Counted from the first letter of the stretch, positions 34,004 through 42,948 are shown. The stretch: DNA of 64,000 nt from Verrucomicrobiales bacterium (GCA_028712475.1 JAQTQB010000002.1:310001-374000), one strand, 5' to 3'. Numbers and translations: made by a program. Notes: a model not told the origin generated them from the sequence alone.

Positions 34004-35293
34004 ATGACGCACGCAAAAACAACTTCCCGCAGCCCGTGGCTCTGGATTCCCACGCTTTACATGGCGGAAGGATTGCCGAACGTCCTCGTCGCCTCGGTGT
34101 CGGTGGTGCTTTACAAAAACCTCGGCGTGTCAAATGCCGCCATCGCGTTTTACACCGGCTGGCTGTATCTACCGTGGGTCATCAAGCCGCTGTGGAGCCC
34201 GGTCGTGGATCTGCTCAAAACCCGCCGACAATGGATCTGGGCGATGCAACTGCTCCTCGGCGCGGGGCTGGCGGGCGTGGCGCTGACCATTCCCGCGCCG
34301 TATTTTTTCCAGCTCTCGCTCGCGTTTTTCTGGCTGCTGTCGTTCAGCTCGGCGACGCACGACATCGCGGCGGACGGTTTTTACATGCTGGCGACGACGG
34401 AACGAGAACAGTCGTTTTTCGTCGGTGTCCGCAGCATGTTTTATCGCCTGGCATCCATTGGCGCGCAGGGCGGGCTGGTGATTCTCGTGGGGAAAATCCA
34501 CCAGCGCACCGGGGATTATTCATTCGCGTGGTCAATTGCCTTCGGACTGGTCGCGGGAATTTTCCTGTGCTTCAGCCTTTATCATTGGCTCATTTTGCCG
34601 CGTCCGGCGGTTGATCAATCAAAGGGCATTGCCTCGCCAAAAAAATTCTTCGCGGAATTTTTCAAGACCTTCGGGACGTTTTTTCAGAAACCCAAAATCG
34701 TCACCTTGCTTTTGTTCCTGCTGCTTTACCGGCTGGGCGAGGCTCAACTCGTGAAAATGGTCCAGCCATTTTTGCTCGACCCGCGTGCCGTGGGCGGACT
34801 GGGTCTGACGAACGACCAATTGGGCCTGATTTACGGCACGGTCGGTTTCATCATCTTCATTTTAGGAGCGCTGCTCGGCGGCTTTGCCGTGGCGCGGCGC
34901 GGCTTGAAATTCTGGCTCTGGCCGATGCTGCTGGCTATCCATCTGCCCGACGCGGTGTTCATCTGGCTTGCTTATGCGCAGCCGGAAAATTTATTCGCGG
35001 TTGGCGCGGGCGTTGCGGTGGAGCAGTTCGGCTACGGCTTCGGCTTCACGGCGTTCATGCTTTACATGATCCGCATCGCGCGTGGCGAACACCAGACCGC
35101 GCACTACGCCATCTGCACCGGCTTCATGGCGCTGGGCATGATGCTGCCGGGAATGTGGAGCGGCTGGCTCCAGGAACATCTTGGCTACCGGCATTTTTTT
35201 GTCTGGGTGATCCTCGCAACAATTCCGAGCTTCATCGTCGCGGCGAAAATCCCGCTGGAGGCGGAGTTTGGAAAAAGAAGCGTCACGATTTGA
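34004..35293 (+). CDS. MFS permease, AmpG-like
   Basis: A 429-residue transporter with about 12 membrane helices. WIPTLYMAEGLPNVLVASVS, AFYTGWLYLPWVIKPLWSPV and FSSATHDIAADGFYML are hallmarks of the AmpG/PAT group, which imports muropeptides (GlcNAc-anhydro-MurNAc peptides) or acetyl-CoA-like substrates. The ATG at 34004 is preferred. The next gene is a degenerate sulfatase. Substrate is not proven; peptidoglycan recycling is the standard assumption. Confidence 0.8.
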   Translation: MTHAKTTSRSPWLWIPTLYMAEGLPNVLVASVSVVLYKNLGVSNAAIAFYTGWLYLPWVIKPLWSPVVDLLKTRRQWIWAMQLLLGAGLAGVALTIPAPYFFQLSLAFFWLLSFSSATHDIAADGFYMLATTEREQSFFVGVRSMFYRLASIGAQGGLVILVGKIHQRTGDYSFAWSIAFGLVAGIFLCFSLYHWLILPRPAVDQSKGIASPKKFFAEFFKTFGTFFQKPKIVTLLLFLLLYRLGEAQLVKMVQPFLLDPRAVGGLGLTNDQLGLIYGTVGFIIFILGALLGGFAVARRGLKFWLWPMLLAIHLPDAVFIWLAYAQPENLFAVGAGVAVEQFGYGFGFTAFMLYMIRIARGEHQTAHYAICTGFMALGMMLPGMWSGWLQEHLGYRHFFVWVILATIPSFIVAAKIPLEAEFGKRSVTI

Positions 35294-35335
35294 ATTGCTT
35301 TGAACGCGCCGACCTTTCCAGAATCAAAGCTCACA

Positions 35336-36553
35336 ATGAAACGTCATCACCTTTTAGTCCTGCTCACCGTGCTGCCGCTGCTTTCGCCGGTCGCCTGCGC
35401 CGAAAGCCTCTCCGCCATTTTCACCAACGTCGCGCCTGCCGCCACGACCGCGATGCCGCGCCGCGCGAACATCATTTTGATCGTCGCCGACAGCCTTGGC
35501 TATGGCGATTTGAGCTGCTACGGCCAGAAAAAATTCCAGACGCCCAACCTCGACAAGCTCGCCGCCGGGGGCATCCGCTTCACGAATTATTACGCCGGCG
35601 ATGCCGCGAGTTCGCCCGCACGCGCGGGGCTGTTGCTCGGCAAGGATTCAAGCCATTTGAAACAGCGCGCCGACGTGGACGTGCCGCTGGCGGCGGATGA
35701 AATTACCGTGGCGCAAATCCTGAAAAATTCCGGCTATCACACGGGCCTGATCGGCGAATGGAATCTGGGCGATGAGACCACAACCGGCGCGCCGTGGAAC
35801 AAGGGCTTCGACGAATTCGCCGGTTATTTCAACGCCGCCGACGCGGAAAATTATTACGCCGGCTACATCTGGCGTTATGCGCCGCGAGGCATCATCAATT
35901 CCACGAACAACCAGATCGAAGATTACATCGGCAAGGAAATGTTGTATCCCAACACCGGCGGCAACAAGGGGCAATACATTCCCGACCTCTACACCAAGGC
36001 CGCCATGAATTTTATCGTGAACAACCAGCCGGATGCCTTCAACCGCTTCCGTCCGTTTTTCCTGCTGGTGAACTACCCCACGCCGCGCGCGAACGCCGCC
36101 GAGGCCAGACGCACCGGCAACGGAATGCAGGTGCCGACCGACGCGCCGTTCTCCAGCGAGGCCTGGCCGCAGCCGGAAAAAAACCGGGCGGCGATGATTT
36201 CACGGCTCGATGGCGACATCGGAAAACTGGTCGAGCAACTGCAAAAGTTAAACCAGTCCAGCAATACGGTGGTCTTTTTTTCCAGCGCTGGCATCGCGAA
36301 GGCGGGCGGCGGGGCGGATCCGAAATTTTTCGGAAGCAACGTCGCCTCCAACGACCTGCGCGTGCCGATGATTGTGAACTGGCCGGGGAAAATCCCGGCA
36401 GGCCGGATCAGCGCCGTCAAATGGGCGGCGAAGGATTTTCTGCCCACGGCCACGGACATCGCCCTGATCAAACCGCCGGGAAACATCGGCGGCGTCTCCA
36501 TTTTCACGGCGCTGTCCGGCCAGACGAAGACGAACCGGATGGAAACGAAATAG
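35336..36553 (+). CDS. Degenerate sulfatase (alkaline phosphatase superfamily), probably inactive
   Basis: A 405-residue protein with a signal peptide (MKRHHLLVLLTVLPLLSPVA). The fold is that of S1 sulfatases (ADSLGYGDLSCYGQKKFQTP near residue 51). Key residues are changed: the second metal Asp is Ser53; the formylglycine site reads S92-S-P-A-R96; the GKWHLG motif is GEWNLG (Glu141, Asn143 in place of Lys, His); and the late DN metal pair reads Ala318-Gly319. With so many ligands lost it is unlikely to hydrolyse sulfate esters and may be a binding protein. The gene follows the AmpG-like gene by about 40 bases. Confidence 0.8.
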   Translation: MKRHHLLVLLTVLPLLSPVACAESLSAIFTNVAPAATTAMPRRANIILIVADSLGYGDLSCYGQKKFQTPNLDKLAAGGIRFTNYYAGDAASSPARAGLLLGKDSSHLKQRADVDVPLAADEITVAQILKNSGYHTGLIGEWNLGDETTTGAPWNKGFDEFAGYFNAADAENYYAGYIWRYAPRGIINSTNNQIEDYIGKEMLYPNTGGNKGQYIPDLYTKAAMNFIVNNQPDAFNRFRPFFLLVNYPTPRANAAEARRTGNGMQVPTDAPFSSEAWPQPEKNRAAMISRLDGDIGKLVEQLQKLNQSSNTVVFFSSAGIAKAGGGADPKFFGSNVASNDLRVPMIVNWPGKIPAGRISAVKWAAKDFLPTATDIALIKPPGNIGGVSIFTALSGQTKTNRMETK

Positions 36554-36570
36554 GGCGTGCTGGCAAATTC

Positions 36571-36598
36571 GTAGCGTCGGGCCTCTGGCCTGACGCAG
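36571..36598. repeat. Palindromic repeat, GTAGCGTCGGGCC family
   Basis: GTAGCGTCGGGCCTCTGGCC resembles the element at 14148, with the same GGCC-TCT-GGCC hairpin. More GC-rich inverted text follows to about 36737. Confidence 0.5.
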
Positions 36599-36737
36599 AG
36601 GGCAGGCGTCTCGCCGCCCGGAAAAAGCCGTCCGAGCTTTTCGGTGGCGCTTCAACTTTTGGTAATTCCAGGTGGCACGGATGGTTTTTTCCGCCGGGCG
36701 GGACGCCACGGCTCTACGGCAGGCGGGACGCCCGCCG

Positions 36738-36914
36738 CTACCGCTGCGCCGGACTGGACGGCAACGGCGCGCTGAAATCGCTCTGCTCGCGTTCGTGTTT
36801 TATGGCGTAGCTCATCCACACCACGGCCAGCACCACGGCCAGCACGAACGCCGCCAGCACGAACCACGGCCATTTATAGTTTTGTTTCGGAAGATTGTCG
36901 CCGGGGTCGTTCAT
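36738..36914 (-). CDS. Small single-pass membrane protein, 58 residues
   Basis: A short frame: MNDPGDNLPKQNYKWPWFVL then AAFVLAVVLAVVWMSYAIK forms an N-out, single membrane helix, with a charged then Pro-rich tail. Proteins of this shape are common in Verrucomicrobiota and unassigned. The frame is clean, with a strong helix and no other gene on either strand. Confidence 0.55.
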   Translation of the reverse strand: MNDPGDNLPKQNYKWPWFVLAAFVLAVVLAVVWMSYAIKHEREQSDFSAPLPSSPAQR

Positions 36915-37089
36915 CGCGGTTTGAGTGTTGCATAAATTCGGACGGGAGAAAATATTTTCACGCGAAGACCGCGAAGTTTGGAAATGGAAAACGTTTCAAC
37001 CTTCGCCACCTTCGCGTCCTTCGCGCGACATTTTCAATCCGCGAAAACTCGACCGCGCGGATTATTCGTTTAAGTTGTCCGCCAATTTA

Positions 37090-38412
37090 ATGCACGAATC
37101 GGAATCAGAGGAACGCCTGCCGGAAGCCCCGCCGCCCAAACCCGGCGATGAACATCCGTATGTCGTTTTGCGGAACGCGGATTTCACGCGCTACCTCATC
37201 GGGCGTTTCGTGGCGTCGCTCGGCCAGCAGATGCTCGTGGTGGCGATTGACTGGGAACTTTACGAACGCACGCACTCCGCGCTGCCGCTGGCGTTCGTCG
37301 GCCTGTCGCTGATGATCCCGATGATTCTTTTCACGCTGCCTGCCGGGCATTTCGCGGACACCTTCAACCGGAAAAAGATCATTCTCGTCTCGACTCTCGT
37401 GCTGGCGTTATCGAGCGTGGGGCTGACGTTGAGTTCCGCGTTGAACGCGCCCATCGCGTGGATTTATGTCTGCCTGGTGGTCATCGGCACGGCGCGGACC
37501 TTTCTCTGGCCGGCCAGCGCGGCATTTGTGACCAGCCTCGTCTCGCGCCATCAACTCGCCCGCGCCGTCACTTTCACCAGCGGGACATTTCAGATTTCCT
37601 CGGTCGTCGGCCCGGCGGCGTGCGGCATGGTCATCGTGCTGGCGCATCACACGGCATGGGCGGTTTACGCATTGAACGCCCTGGCTTCGCTCATCTGTCT
37701 CGGCCTCGTCTGGCAGATCAAACACGTCCACAAAATCAAAAAGCCCGAACCGATGACGACCCGCAGCCTGGTCGAAGGTTTCCGGTTTGTGTTCGACAAC
37801 AAAATCATCCTCGGCACGCTCACGCTGGACATGTTCGCGGTGTTGCTGGGCGGCGCGGTGACATTGCTGCCGATTTACGCCAAGGATATTTTCCACGCCG
37901 GCCCGTCCGGCCTGGGCTGGTTGCGCGACGCGATGCCGGTGGGCGCTGTCATTTGCGCGGTCATCATCGCGCATCGTCAGCCGCTGCAAAAGGCCGGGCG
38001 CACGATGCTGTGGTGCGTGGCGATTTTCGGCGCGGCGACCATCGGGATGGGATTGATCATCATCCCCACGGCTCCGTGGTTCTGGCTGGCGCTGGCGCTG
38101 CTGGCGGTGGCGGGCGCGGTGGACCAGGTGAGCGTGGTCGTGCGACAGACACTGGTGCAGATACTGACGCCGGACGAAAAGCGCGGCCGCGTTTCGGCGG
38201 TGAACAGCCTGTTCATCGGCACGTCGAACGAACTGGGCGGCTTCCGTTCCGGCATCGTGGCATATCTGTTTTCCACGCCGACATTTCTCGGCAACGCGAA
38301 CGCCACCGGCGCGATCGTGTCGGTCGTGAGCGGCGGCATCGGGACGATTCTTGTCGTGCTCGTGGTGGCCTGGCTCTGGCCGGAGATCCGGAAATTCGGA
38401 AAACTGGAGTGA
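37090..38412 (+). CDS. MFS transporter, enterobactin-exporter-like (MFS_3)
   Basis: A 440-residue transporter. A soluble acidic, Pro-rich N terminus of about 30 residues precedes 12 predicted helices. YLIGRFVASLGQQMLVVAID and GHFADTFNRKKIILVSTLVL give the MFS helix 1 and the helix 2-3 loop. The spacing fits the EntS/DUF894 (MFS_3) drug or siderophore exporter branch. The ATG at 37090 is preferred over the 36925 start, whose extension is repeat-like. Substrate unknown. Confidence 0.8.
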   Translation: MHESESEERLPEAPPPKPGDEHPYVVLRNADFTRYLIGRFVASLGQQMLVVAIDWELYERTHSALPLAFVGLSLMIPMILFTLPAGHFADTFNRKKIILVSTLVLALSSVGLTLSSALNAPIAWIYVCLVVIGTARTFLWPASAAFVTSLVSRHQLARAVTFTSGTFQISSVVGPAACGMVIVLAHHTAWAVYALNALASLICLGLVWQIKHVHKIKKPEPMTTRSLVEGFRFVFDNKIILGTLTLDMFAVLLGGAVTLLPIYAKDIFHAGPSGLGWLRDAMPVGAVICAVIIAHRQPLQKAGRTMLWCVAIFGAATIGMGLIIIPTAPWFWLALALLAVAGAVDQVSVVVRQTLVQILTPDEKRGRVSAVNSLFIGTSNELGGFRSGIVAYLFSTPTFLGNANATGAIVSVVSGGIGTILVVLVVAWLWPEIRKFGKLE

Positions 38413-38553
38413 GGAATGGAGCGCGGCTGTGTCGCAGACCAGCCGCAGCAATTTTCACGCAACTGCGGCTGACGCTCCGCGCACAGCCGCGCCCCGAAAG
38501 CTCCCTGCGGCTGCGCTTGCGGTCATCGGCACATTACTTTTACCCTGCACGCC

Positions 38554-39480
38554 GTGAACCGCCATTTCCTAACCCGCTTCGCCTGGCTCTCCATTGCCGC
38601 CGCGCTGGCCACCATCGTGCTCAAGGCGGTTGCCTGGCGCATCACGGGGTCGGTCGGTTTGCTCTCGGACGCCATCGAATCATTCGTCAATCTCATCGGC
38701 GGAATCATGGCGCTGGCGATGTTGACGGTGGCTGCGCGCCCCGCCGACAAGGAGCACGCCTACGGCCACAGCAAGGCGGAATATTTTTCCAGCGGTGTCG
38801 AGGGCAGTTTGATTCTCATCGCCGCCGTCAGCATCGCCGTCGCGGCGGTGCAGCGGCTCATCACGCCCAGGCCGTTGGAAGCGGTGGGCATGGGACTGCT
38901 GGTGTCCGCCGCCGCTTCCGCCATCAATCTCGTGGTCGCGCTGCTGATTCTCCGGGCCGGACGCCGGCACAACTCCATCACGCTGGAAGCCAACGCGCAT
39001 CATTTGATGACCGATGTGTGGACTTCCATCGGCGTGGTGGCGGGCGTGGGCCTGGTTGCCCTCACCAAATGGAACTGGCTCGATCCGGTGGTCGCGCTCC
39101 TGGTCGCGGCGAACATCATCCGGATCGGAGTCGGCATCGCGCGGCGTTCCATCGCCGGGCTGATGGACATTTCGCTTTCCGCCGAGGACATGGCCGTGGT
39201 GCGCAAAGTCATGGAAACCTACGAACAGACGGGAATTCAATTTCACGCCCTGCTCTCCCGGCAGGCGGGCGCGCGGAAATTTATCTCGACACACGTGCTG
39301 GTTCCCGGCGATTGGACGGTGCAACGCGGCCACGAGCTGCTGGACAAAATCGAGGCCGACATCCGCCGCGTTTTGCCGGACGCGGAGGTCTTCACCCATC
39401 TCGAATCGCTCGACGACCCGGCTTCCTGGGACGATGAGAATTTTGACCGGCCCAAGGCAGACCAAAAGCTCGCGCCGTGA
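38554..39480 (+). CDS. Cation diffusion facilitator (CDF) metal transporter
   Basis: A 308-residue CDF from a GTG start. Six helices precede a cytoplasmic ferredoxin-like domain (residues about 205-295). The helix-2 site reads SDAIESFVN (Glu42 and Asn46 where YiiP has two Asp), and helix 5 has HHLMTDVW with His-x3-Asp. This Glu/Asn variant occurs in a common CDF subgroup; Zn, Fe or Co export is plausible but not decided by sequence. The stop overlaps the next gene. Confidence 0.87.
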   Translation: MNRHFLTRFAWLSIAAALATIVLKAVAWRITGSVGLLSDAIESFVNLIGGIMALAMLTVAARPADKEHAYGHSKAEYFSSGVEGSLILIAAVSIAVAAVQRLITPRPLEAVGMGLLVSAAASAINLVVALLILRAGRRHNSITLEANAHHLMTDVWTSIGVVAGVGLVALTKWNWLDPVVALLVAANIIRIGVGIARRSIAGLMDISLSAEDMAVVRKVMETYEQTGIQFHALLSRQAGARKFISTHVLVPGDWTVQRGHELLDKIEADIRRVLPDAEVFTHLESLDDPASWDDENFDRPKADQKLAP

Positions 39481-40319
39481 ATTCCGCAACGCATTTCAAA
39501 GACTGGGCCAAGCCGGGAACTGTTCCGCCAGGACTCGCCGCCGGAATTTCCCTTGAACCTCACGAAACGCTTGATGCCATCAGCGGACATTTTCGCCTGT
39601 TCCAACTGCGCGACGGCCACCGTTTTTCCACCGACGACATTTTGACCGCGTGGTATGGCACGAGCTGGTGTCCAACCGCGCGCAACGCGCTCGACCTTGG
39701 CAGCGGCATCGGAACCGTCAGCATGATCTGCGCGTGGCGCTTGCCCGGCGCAAAATTTGTCACCGTCGAGACGCAAAGCGAAAGCGTCGCTCTCGCCAGA
39801 AAATCCGCGCGCTACAACGGACTGACCGAACGATACGAAATCCGCGAAGGCGATTTTCGCGACGCCGGAACTCTACACGCTGATGAGAAATTCGATCTCA
39901 TCACCGGCAGCCCGCCGTATTTTCCGCCGGAAACCGGCGTTCCAAGCGAGCATCCGCAAAAGCTCGCCTGCCGTTTTGAACTACGCGGAACGATTGCCGA
40001 TTATTGCGCGACCGCCGCAAAACATCTCGCGTCCGGCGGATTTTTCGCGTGCGTGTTCCCGCATGAACCCGCACAGCTCGCGCGCATCGAAGCCGCCGCA
40101 AAAAAAACTGATTTGGTCATCGTCCGCAAGCGCCCCGTGGTTTTCCGCGAAGGCGACCCGGCGCTGGTCGGCCTGTTCGGCCTGATGCGCGCGGACGATT
40201 TGCCGGACTGGTTTCGCGGCCAGACGTGGACGGAGCCGGATTTGATCATCCGCACCCGCGACGGAAAAATTCATCCAGAGTATTCGGCGGTAAAGCTGGC
40301 CATCGGTTTTCCGCCGTGA
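39477..40319 (+). CDS. TrmN6-like tRNA1(Val) adenine-N6 methyltransferase
   Basis: A 280-residue SAM-dependent methyltransferase. FSTDDILTAWYGTSWCPTAR is typical of the TrmN6/YfiC N terminus; ALDLGSGIGTVSMICAW is the SAM-binding motif I, and LITGSPPYFPP gives the catalytic (N/D/S)PPY motif as SPPY. It would methylate A37 of tRNA-Val1 in analogy to E. coli, although other substrates are possible. The GTG start overlaps the CDF stop (GTGA), so the two are coupled. Confidence 0.8.
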   Translation: MNSATHFKDWAKPGTVPPGLAAGISLEPHETLDAISGHFRLFQLRDGHRFSTDDILTAWYGTSWCPTARNALDLGSGIGTVSMICAWRLPGAKFVTVETQSESVALARKSARYNGLTERYEIREGDFRDAGTLHADEKFDLITGSPPYFPPETGVPSEHPQKLACRFELRGTIADYCATAAKHLASGGFFACVFPHEPAQLARIEAAAKKTDLVIVRKRPVVFREGDPALVGLFGLMRADDLPDWFRGQTWTEPDLIIRTRDGKIHPEYSAVKLAIGFPP

Positions 40320-40325
40320 AGAATT

Positions 40326-40392
40326 AGCCACGAAATACGCCAAATACGCGAAAGAAAATCTGTTTTTTGCATATTTCGAGTATTTCGCGGTT
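40326..40392. repeat. Palindromic intergenic repeat, CGAAATACGCCAAATACGCG family
   Basis: An imperfect palindrome of about 67 bases whose left half is like AGCCACGAAATACGCCAAAT and right half its reverse complement, ending TATTTCGCGGTT. A sister copy is at 51634, and single halves occur at 12151 and 12737. Located between trmN6-like and the second sigma fusion; it might serve as a bidirectional terminator. Confidence 0.65.
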
Positions 40393-40438
40393 AAAAATTT
40401 CTGTTCCCTTTCTCCGTCCGGCGGACATTACTTGGTGA

Positions 40439-41917
40439 ATGACCGAACCGGATGACCACCAACTGCTCGCCGAATTTGCGCGGGAAAATTCCGAGGCCGC
40501 CTTCGCCGCGCTCGTGTCGCGGCACGTCAACCTCGTTTATTCCGTCGCGTTCCGGCACACCGGCAATGCACACGCCGCCGAGGAGATCACGCAGGCGGTC
40601 TTCATCATTCTGGCGCGGAAGGCGAAAAGCATTACCGGCAAAATTATTTTGTCCGGCTGGCTTTACCAGACGACACGGCTGACAGCGGCGAATTTTCTGC
40701 GCGGCGAAATCCGCCGGCAACGACGAGAACAGGAGACGTATATGCAATCCACTTTGAACGAACCCGATGTATGGCCGCAGATCGCGCCGCTGCTGGACGA
40801 CGCGCTGGCCCGGCTTGGCGGACGCGACCGTGACGCCATCGTGCTGCGGTTTTTTGAGAACAAAAGTTTGAATGAAGTCGGCGCGGCACTGGGCGCGAGC
40901 GAAGACGCGGCGAAAATGCGTGTGAACCGCGCGCTGGAAAAACTGCGGAAGATTTTCACCAAACACGGCGTGACGTTGACGGCCACGGTGATTGCCGGCG
41001 CGGTGACGGCGAACTCCGTTCAGGCCGCGCCGGTGGGTTTGGCGGTGACCGTCACGGCCGCAGCGGCGAAAGGCGCGGTGGTGGGCAGTTCAACTTTAAC
41101 CCTCATCAAAGGAGCATTGAAAATTATGGCGTGGACAAAAGCGAAGACGGCAATCGTGGTGGGCGCGGGCGTGTTACTCGCGGCGGGAACGACGACCATT
41201 GCAGTCAAAGAAATCCAAGAACACAAAACTTATTCGTGGCAGGTTCCCAGAGCTAGTTTTGATGTGCTTTACAAAACACCGCCTCAAGTTGTGATTGTTC
41301 CAACAAAATTTTCAGAAGATGGCGGAGGAGTTGGAAGCAACGACCGGGTGTTGGGAATCGCTCAACCCGTCAAAGAAATCATTCAGGCCGCTTACAGGAA
41401 AAGCAAATCCCGGACGGTCATAGTCGCGGAGTTACCAGAAGGCAAATACGATTACATTGCCAATTTACCCGATGGCAGGGGTTCAGGAAAAGCCTTGCAG
41501 GAAGAAATTAAAAGAGTATTTCACATAACGGGAAGACTTGAACAACGGGAAACGGATGTTCTTGTTCTGAAAGCTGCGAACAGTCATGTCGATGGATTCA
41601 AAACGGCCAACAGTTTAAGGCGGAGTATGCAGCAGCCAAAATCGGCTGCTATCATGTCTGGATTGGGGCTATTCGTTGGATTTGACCAGCCAATCAGCAC
41701 CTTGGCACCTTTTCTCGAATCGCGTTTTAAGATTCCAATAATTGATCAAACAGGTCTCTCCAAACACTATGATTTTAATCTCACGTGGGATGAGAAAGAT
41801 CGAGACCATCTAAATTCTGCTGGCTTGCAGCAAGCACTCCTCAACCAACTCGGCCTCGAACTCGTTCCCAGCCGCGAGCCAGTCGAAATGCTCGTAGTCG
41901 AAAAAGTGAAAGATTGA
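40439..41917 (+). CDS. ECF sigma factor fused to a membrane helix and TIGR03435 domain
   Basis: A 492-residue fusion. Residues 25-98 are sigma region 2 ([20 protein letters not shown]) and 120-180 region 4 ([20 protein letters not shown]). The linker ([17 protein letters not shown]) is nearly identical to that of the sigma fusion at 29.2-30.8 kb, but the outer domain differs: after a helix near 229-250 comes a TIGR03435 domain (FDVLYKTPPQVV, later IIDQTGLSKHYDFNLTW and LGLELVPSREPVEMLVV). The upstream region has the palindrome CCGTCCGGCGGACATTA (40414), repeated at 41939 before the pilin. The same sigma core with different outer domains suggests domain swapping. Confidence 0.88.
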   Translation: MTEPDDHQLLAEFARENSEAAFAALVSRHVNLVYSVAFRHTGNAHAAEEITQAVFIILARKAKSITGKIILSGWLYQTTRLTAANFLRGEIRRQRREQETYMQSTLNEPDVWPQIAPLLDDALARLGGRDRDAIVLRFFENKSLNEVGAALGASEDAAKMRVNRALEKLRKIFTKHGVTLTATVIAGAVTANSVQAAPVGLAVTVTAAAAKGAVVGSSTLTLIKGALKIMAWTKAKTAIVVGAGVLLAAGTTTIAVKEIQEHKTYSWQVPRASFDVLYKTPPQVVIVPTKFSEDGGGVGSNDRVLGIAQPVKEIIQAAYRKSKSRTVIVAELPEGKYDYIANLPDGRGSGKALQEEIKRVFHITGRLEQRETDVLVLKAANSHVDGFKTANSLRRSMQQPKSAAIMSGLGLFVGFDQPISTLAPFLESRFKIPIIDQTGLSKHYDFNLTWDEKDRDHLNSAGLQQALLNQLGLELVPSREPVEMLVVEKVKD

Positions 41918-41977
41918 AAAAATAATTGTCCTGCATTGCCGTCCGGCGGACATTTACTGGCAGGGGAAATAATAACT

Positions 41978-42006
41978 TGAAACGAATTCACCAGCGCGAT
42001 GTCTTA
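41978..42006 (+). promoter_or_regulatory. ECF-type promoter element, TGAAAC-N17-GTCTTA (module 2)
   Basis: TGAAAC (41978-41983) and GTCTTA (42001-42006) are 17 bases apart; GTCTTA ends 6 bases before the ATG at 42013. The element is identical in boxes, spacing and position to the one before the pilin at 29073, and the flanking bases TTGAAACGAAT and TGTCTTATT are shared too. Probably the target of one or both sigma fusions. Confidence 0.65.
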
Positions 42007-42012
42007 TTGAGC

Positions 42013-42780
42013 ATGGATCCCCGGCGCGCGTTCACCTTGATTGAACTGCTCGTGGTCATTGCCATTATCGCCATTCTGGCGGCGATGCTGCTGCCAGCAC
42101 TTTCAAAGTCGAAAATGAAGGGGCAGCAAATTGCCTGTCTGAACAATGTCCGGCAGTTGCAACTCGCCTGGGGAATGTATGCGGATGACAGTCAAGACAC
42201 GTTGGCTGAAAATAAGGAACGCGTGTTCGGAGGCGGGATCATCGCCAGTGTCTCCAATTCCTGGGTAACTGGCGACACTCGCGCCAGTGCAGACCCGTCC
42301 GACCTCAAAAACGGGACGTTGTTTGCTTATCTTGGCAATACCCAGGTTTTCCATTGTCCAGCAGACCGCTCGCTCGTAAGGGATTCCAGCGAGCAGCGAA
42401 TTCGGAGCTATTCGCTTAATTATTTCCTGAACGGCGATCTCGACCCGAGCCATGTCGGAATGGTTCCGCCGGAATCGCAGTCGGGCATTCTCACCCGCTC
42501 TTCCCAGCTTCATAATCCCACGAAGGTGTTTGTCTTTCTGGATGAATGCGAAGAAACGATTGAAGACGGGCTCTTTCTTTTTTACCGGGAACCGAGCCTG
42601 ATCTGGCAGAACAGCACCTCACACCGGCACAATCAGGGGGAGAATCTTTCTTTCGCCGACGGTCATGCTGAATACTGGAAGTGGCGCAGCGCCAAAAAAA
42701 TGCAGGGCTACCATGAAATCGCCACCAGTTCCGAGGAGGTAATTGACATCAGGCGCTTGCAAGCGGCGCTGCCGCCGTAA
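42013..42780 (+). CDS. Prepilin-like protein with H-X9-DG type C terminus (module 2)
   Basis: A 255-residue protein, [19 protein letters not shown], matching the first pilin over the N-terminal 40 residues and ending with [19 protein letters not shown]. The middle differs. The ATG at 42013 is chosen as for module 1: the promoter element ends 6 bases away, and the in-frame frame upstream (from 41926) would overlap that element. It follows the TIGR03435 sigma fusion. Probably a periplasmic pseudopilin-like protein under control of that sigma factor (inference). Confidence 0.85.
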   Translation: MDPRRAFTLIELLVVIAIIAILAAMLLPALSKSKMKGQQIACLNNVRQLQLAWGMYADDSQDTLAENKERVFGGGIIASVSNSWVTGDTRASADPSDLKNGTLFAYLGNTQVFHCPADRSLVRDSSEQRIRSYSLNYFLNGDLDPSHVGMVPPESQSGILTRSSQLHNPTKVFVFLDECEETIEDGLFLFYREPSLIWQNSTSHRHNQGENLSFADGHAEYWKWRSAKKMQGYHEIATSSEEVIDIRRLQAALPP

Positions 42781-42878
42781 GGCAATCCGTCCCTAATCAC
42801 ACGGGCATGCCCGGTGAAAACACTTCCTTGCCCGCGCGAACGGCAATCGCAGAAACGGATGGAAGTATTCTCAAACTT

Positions 42879-42948
42879 GATGGGAGACGAGGTGACAAGT
42901 CTCTAACTTTGTTTCCAAACAATTCAGACTCCTCACGTCGTCTCCTAC
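42879..42948. repeat. Palindromic repeat copy 3 (GTAGCAG family)
   Basis: A diverged member: GATGGGAGACGAGGTGACAA on the left and CCTCACGTCGTCTCCTAC on the right are imperfectly complementary, like copies 1 and 2. It lies just upstream of coaB and creates the false N-terminal extension of that frame. Confidence 0.6.

Noticed and set aside
37458-39437. A 659-codon open frame overlapping the MFS and CDF genes
   Set aside because: Composition is dominated by Arg, Gly, His and Ala, as expected for a GC-rich shadow frame; the other frame holds two clear transporter genes.
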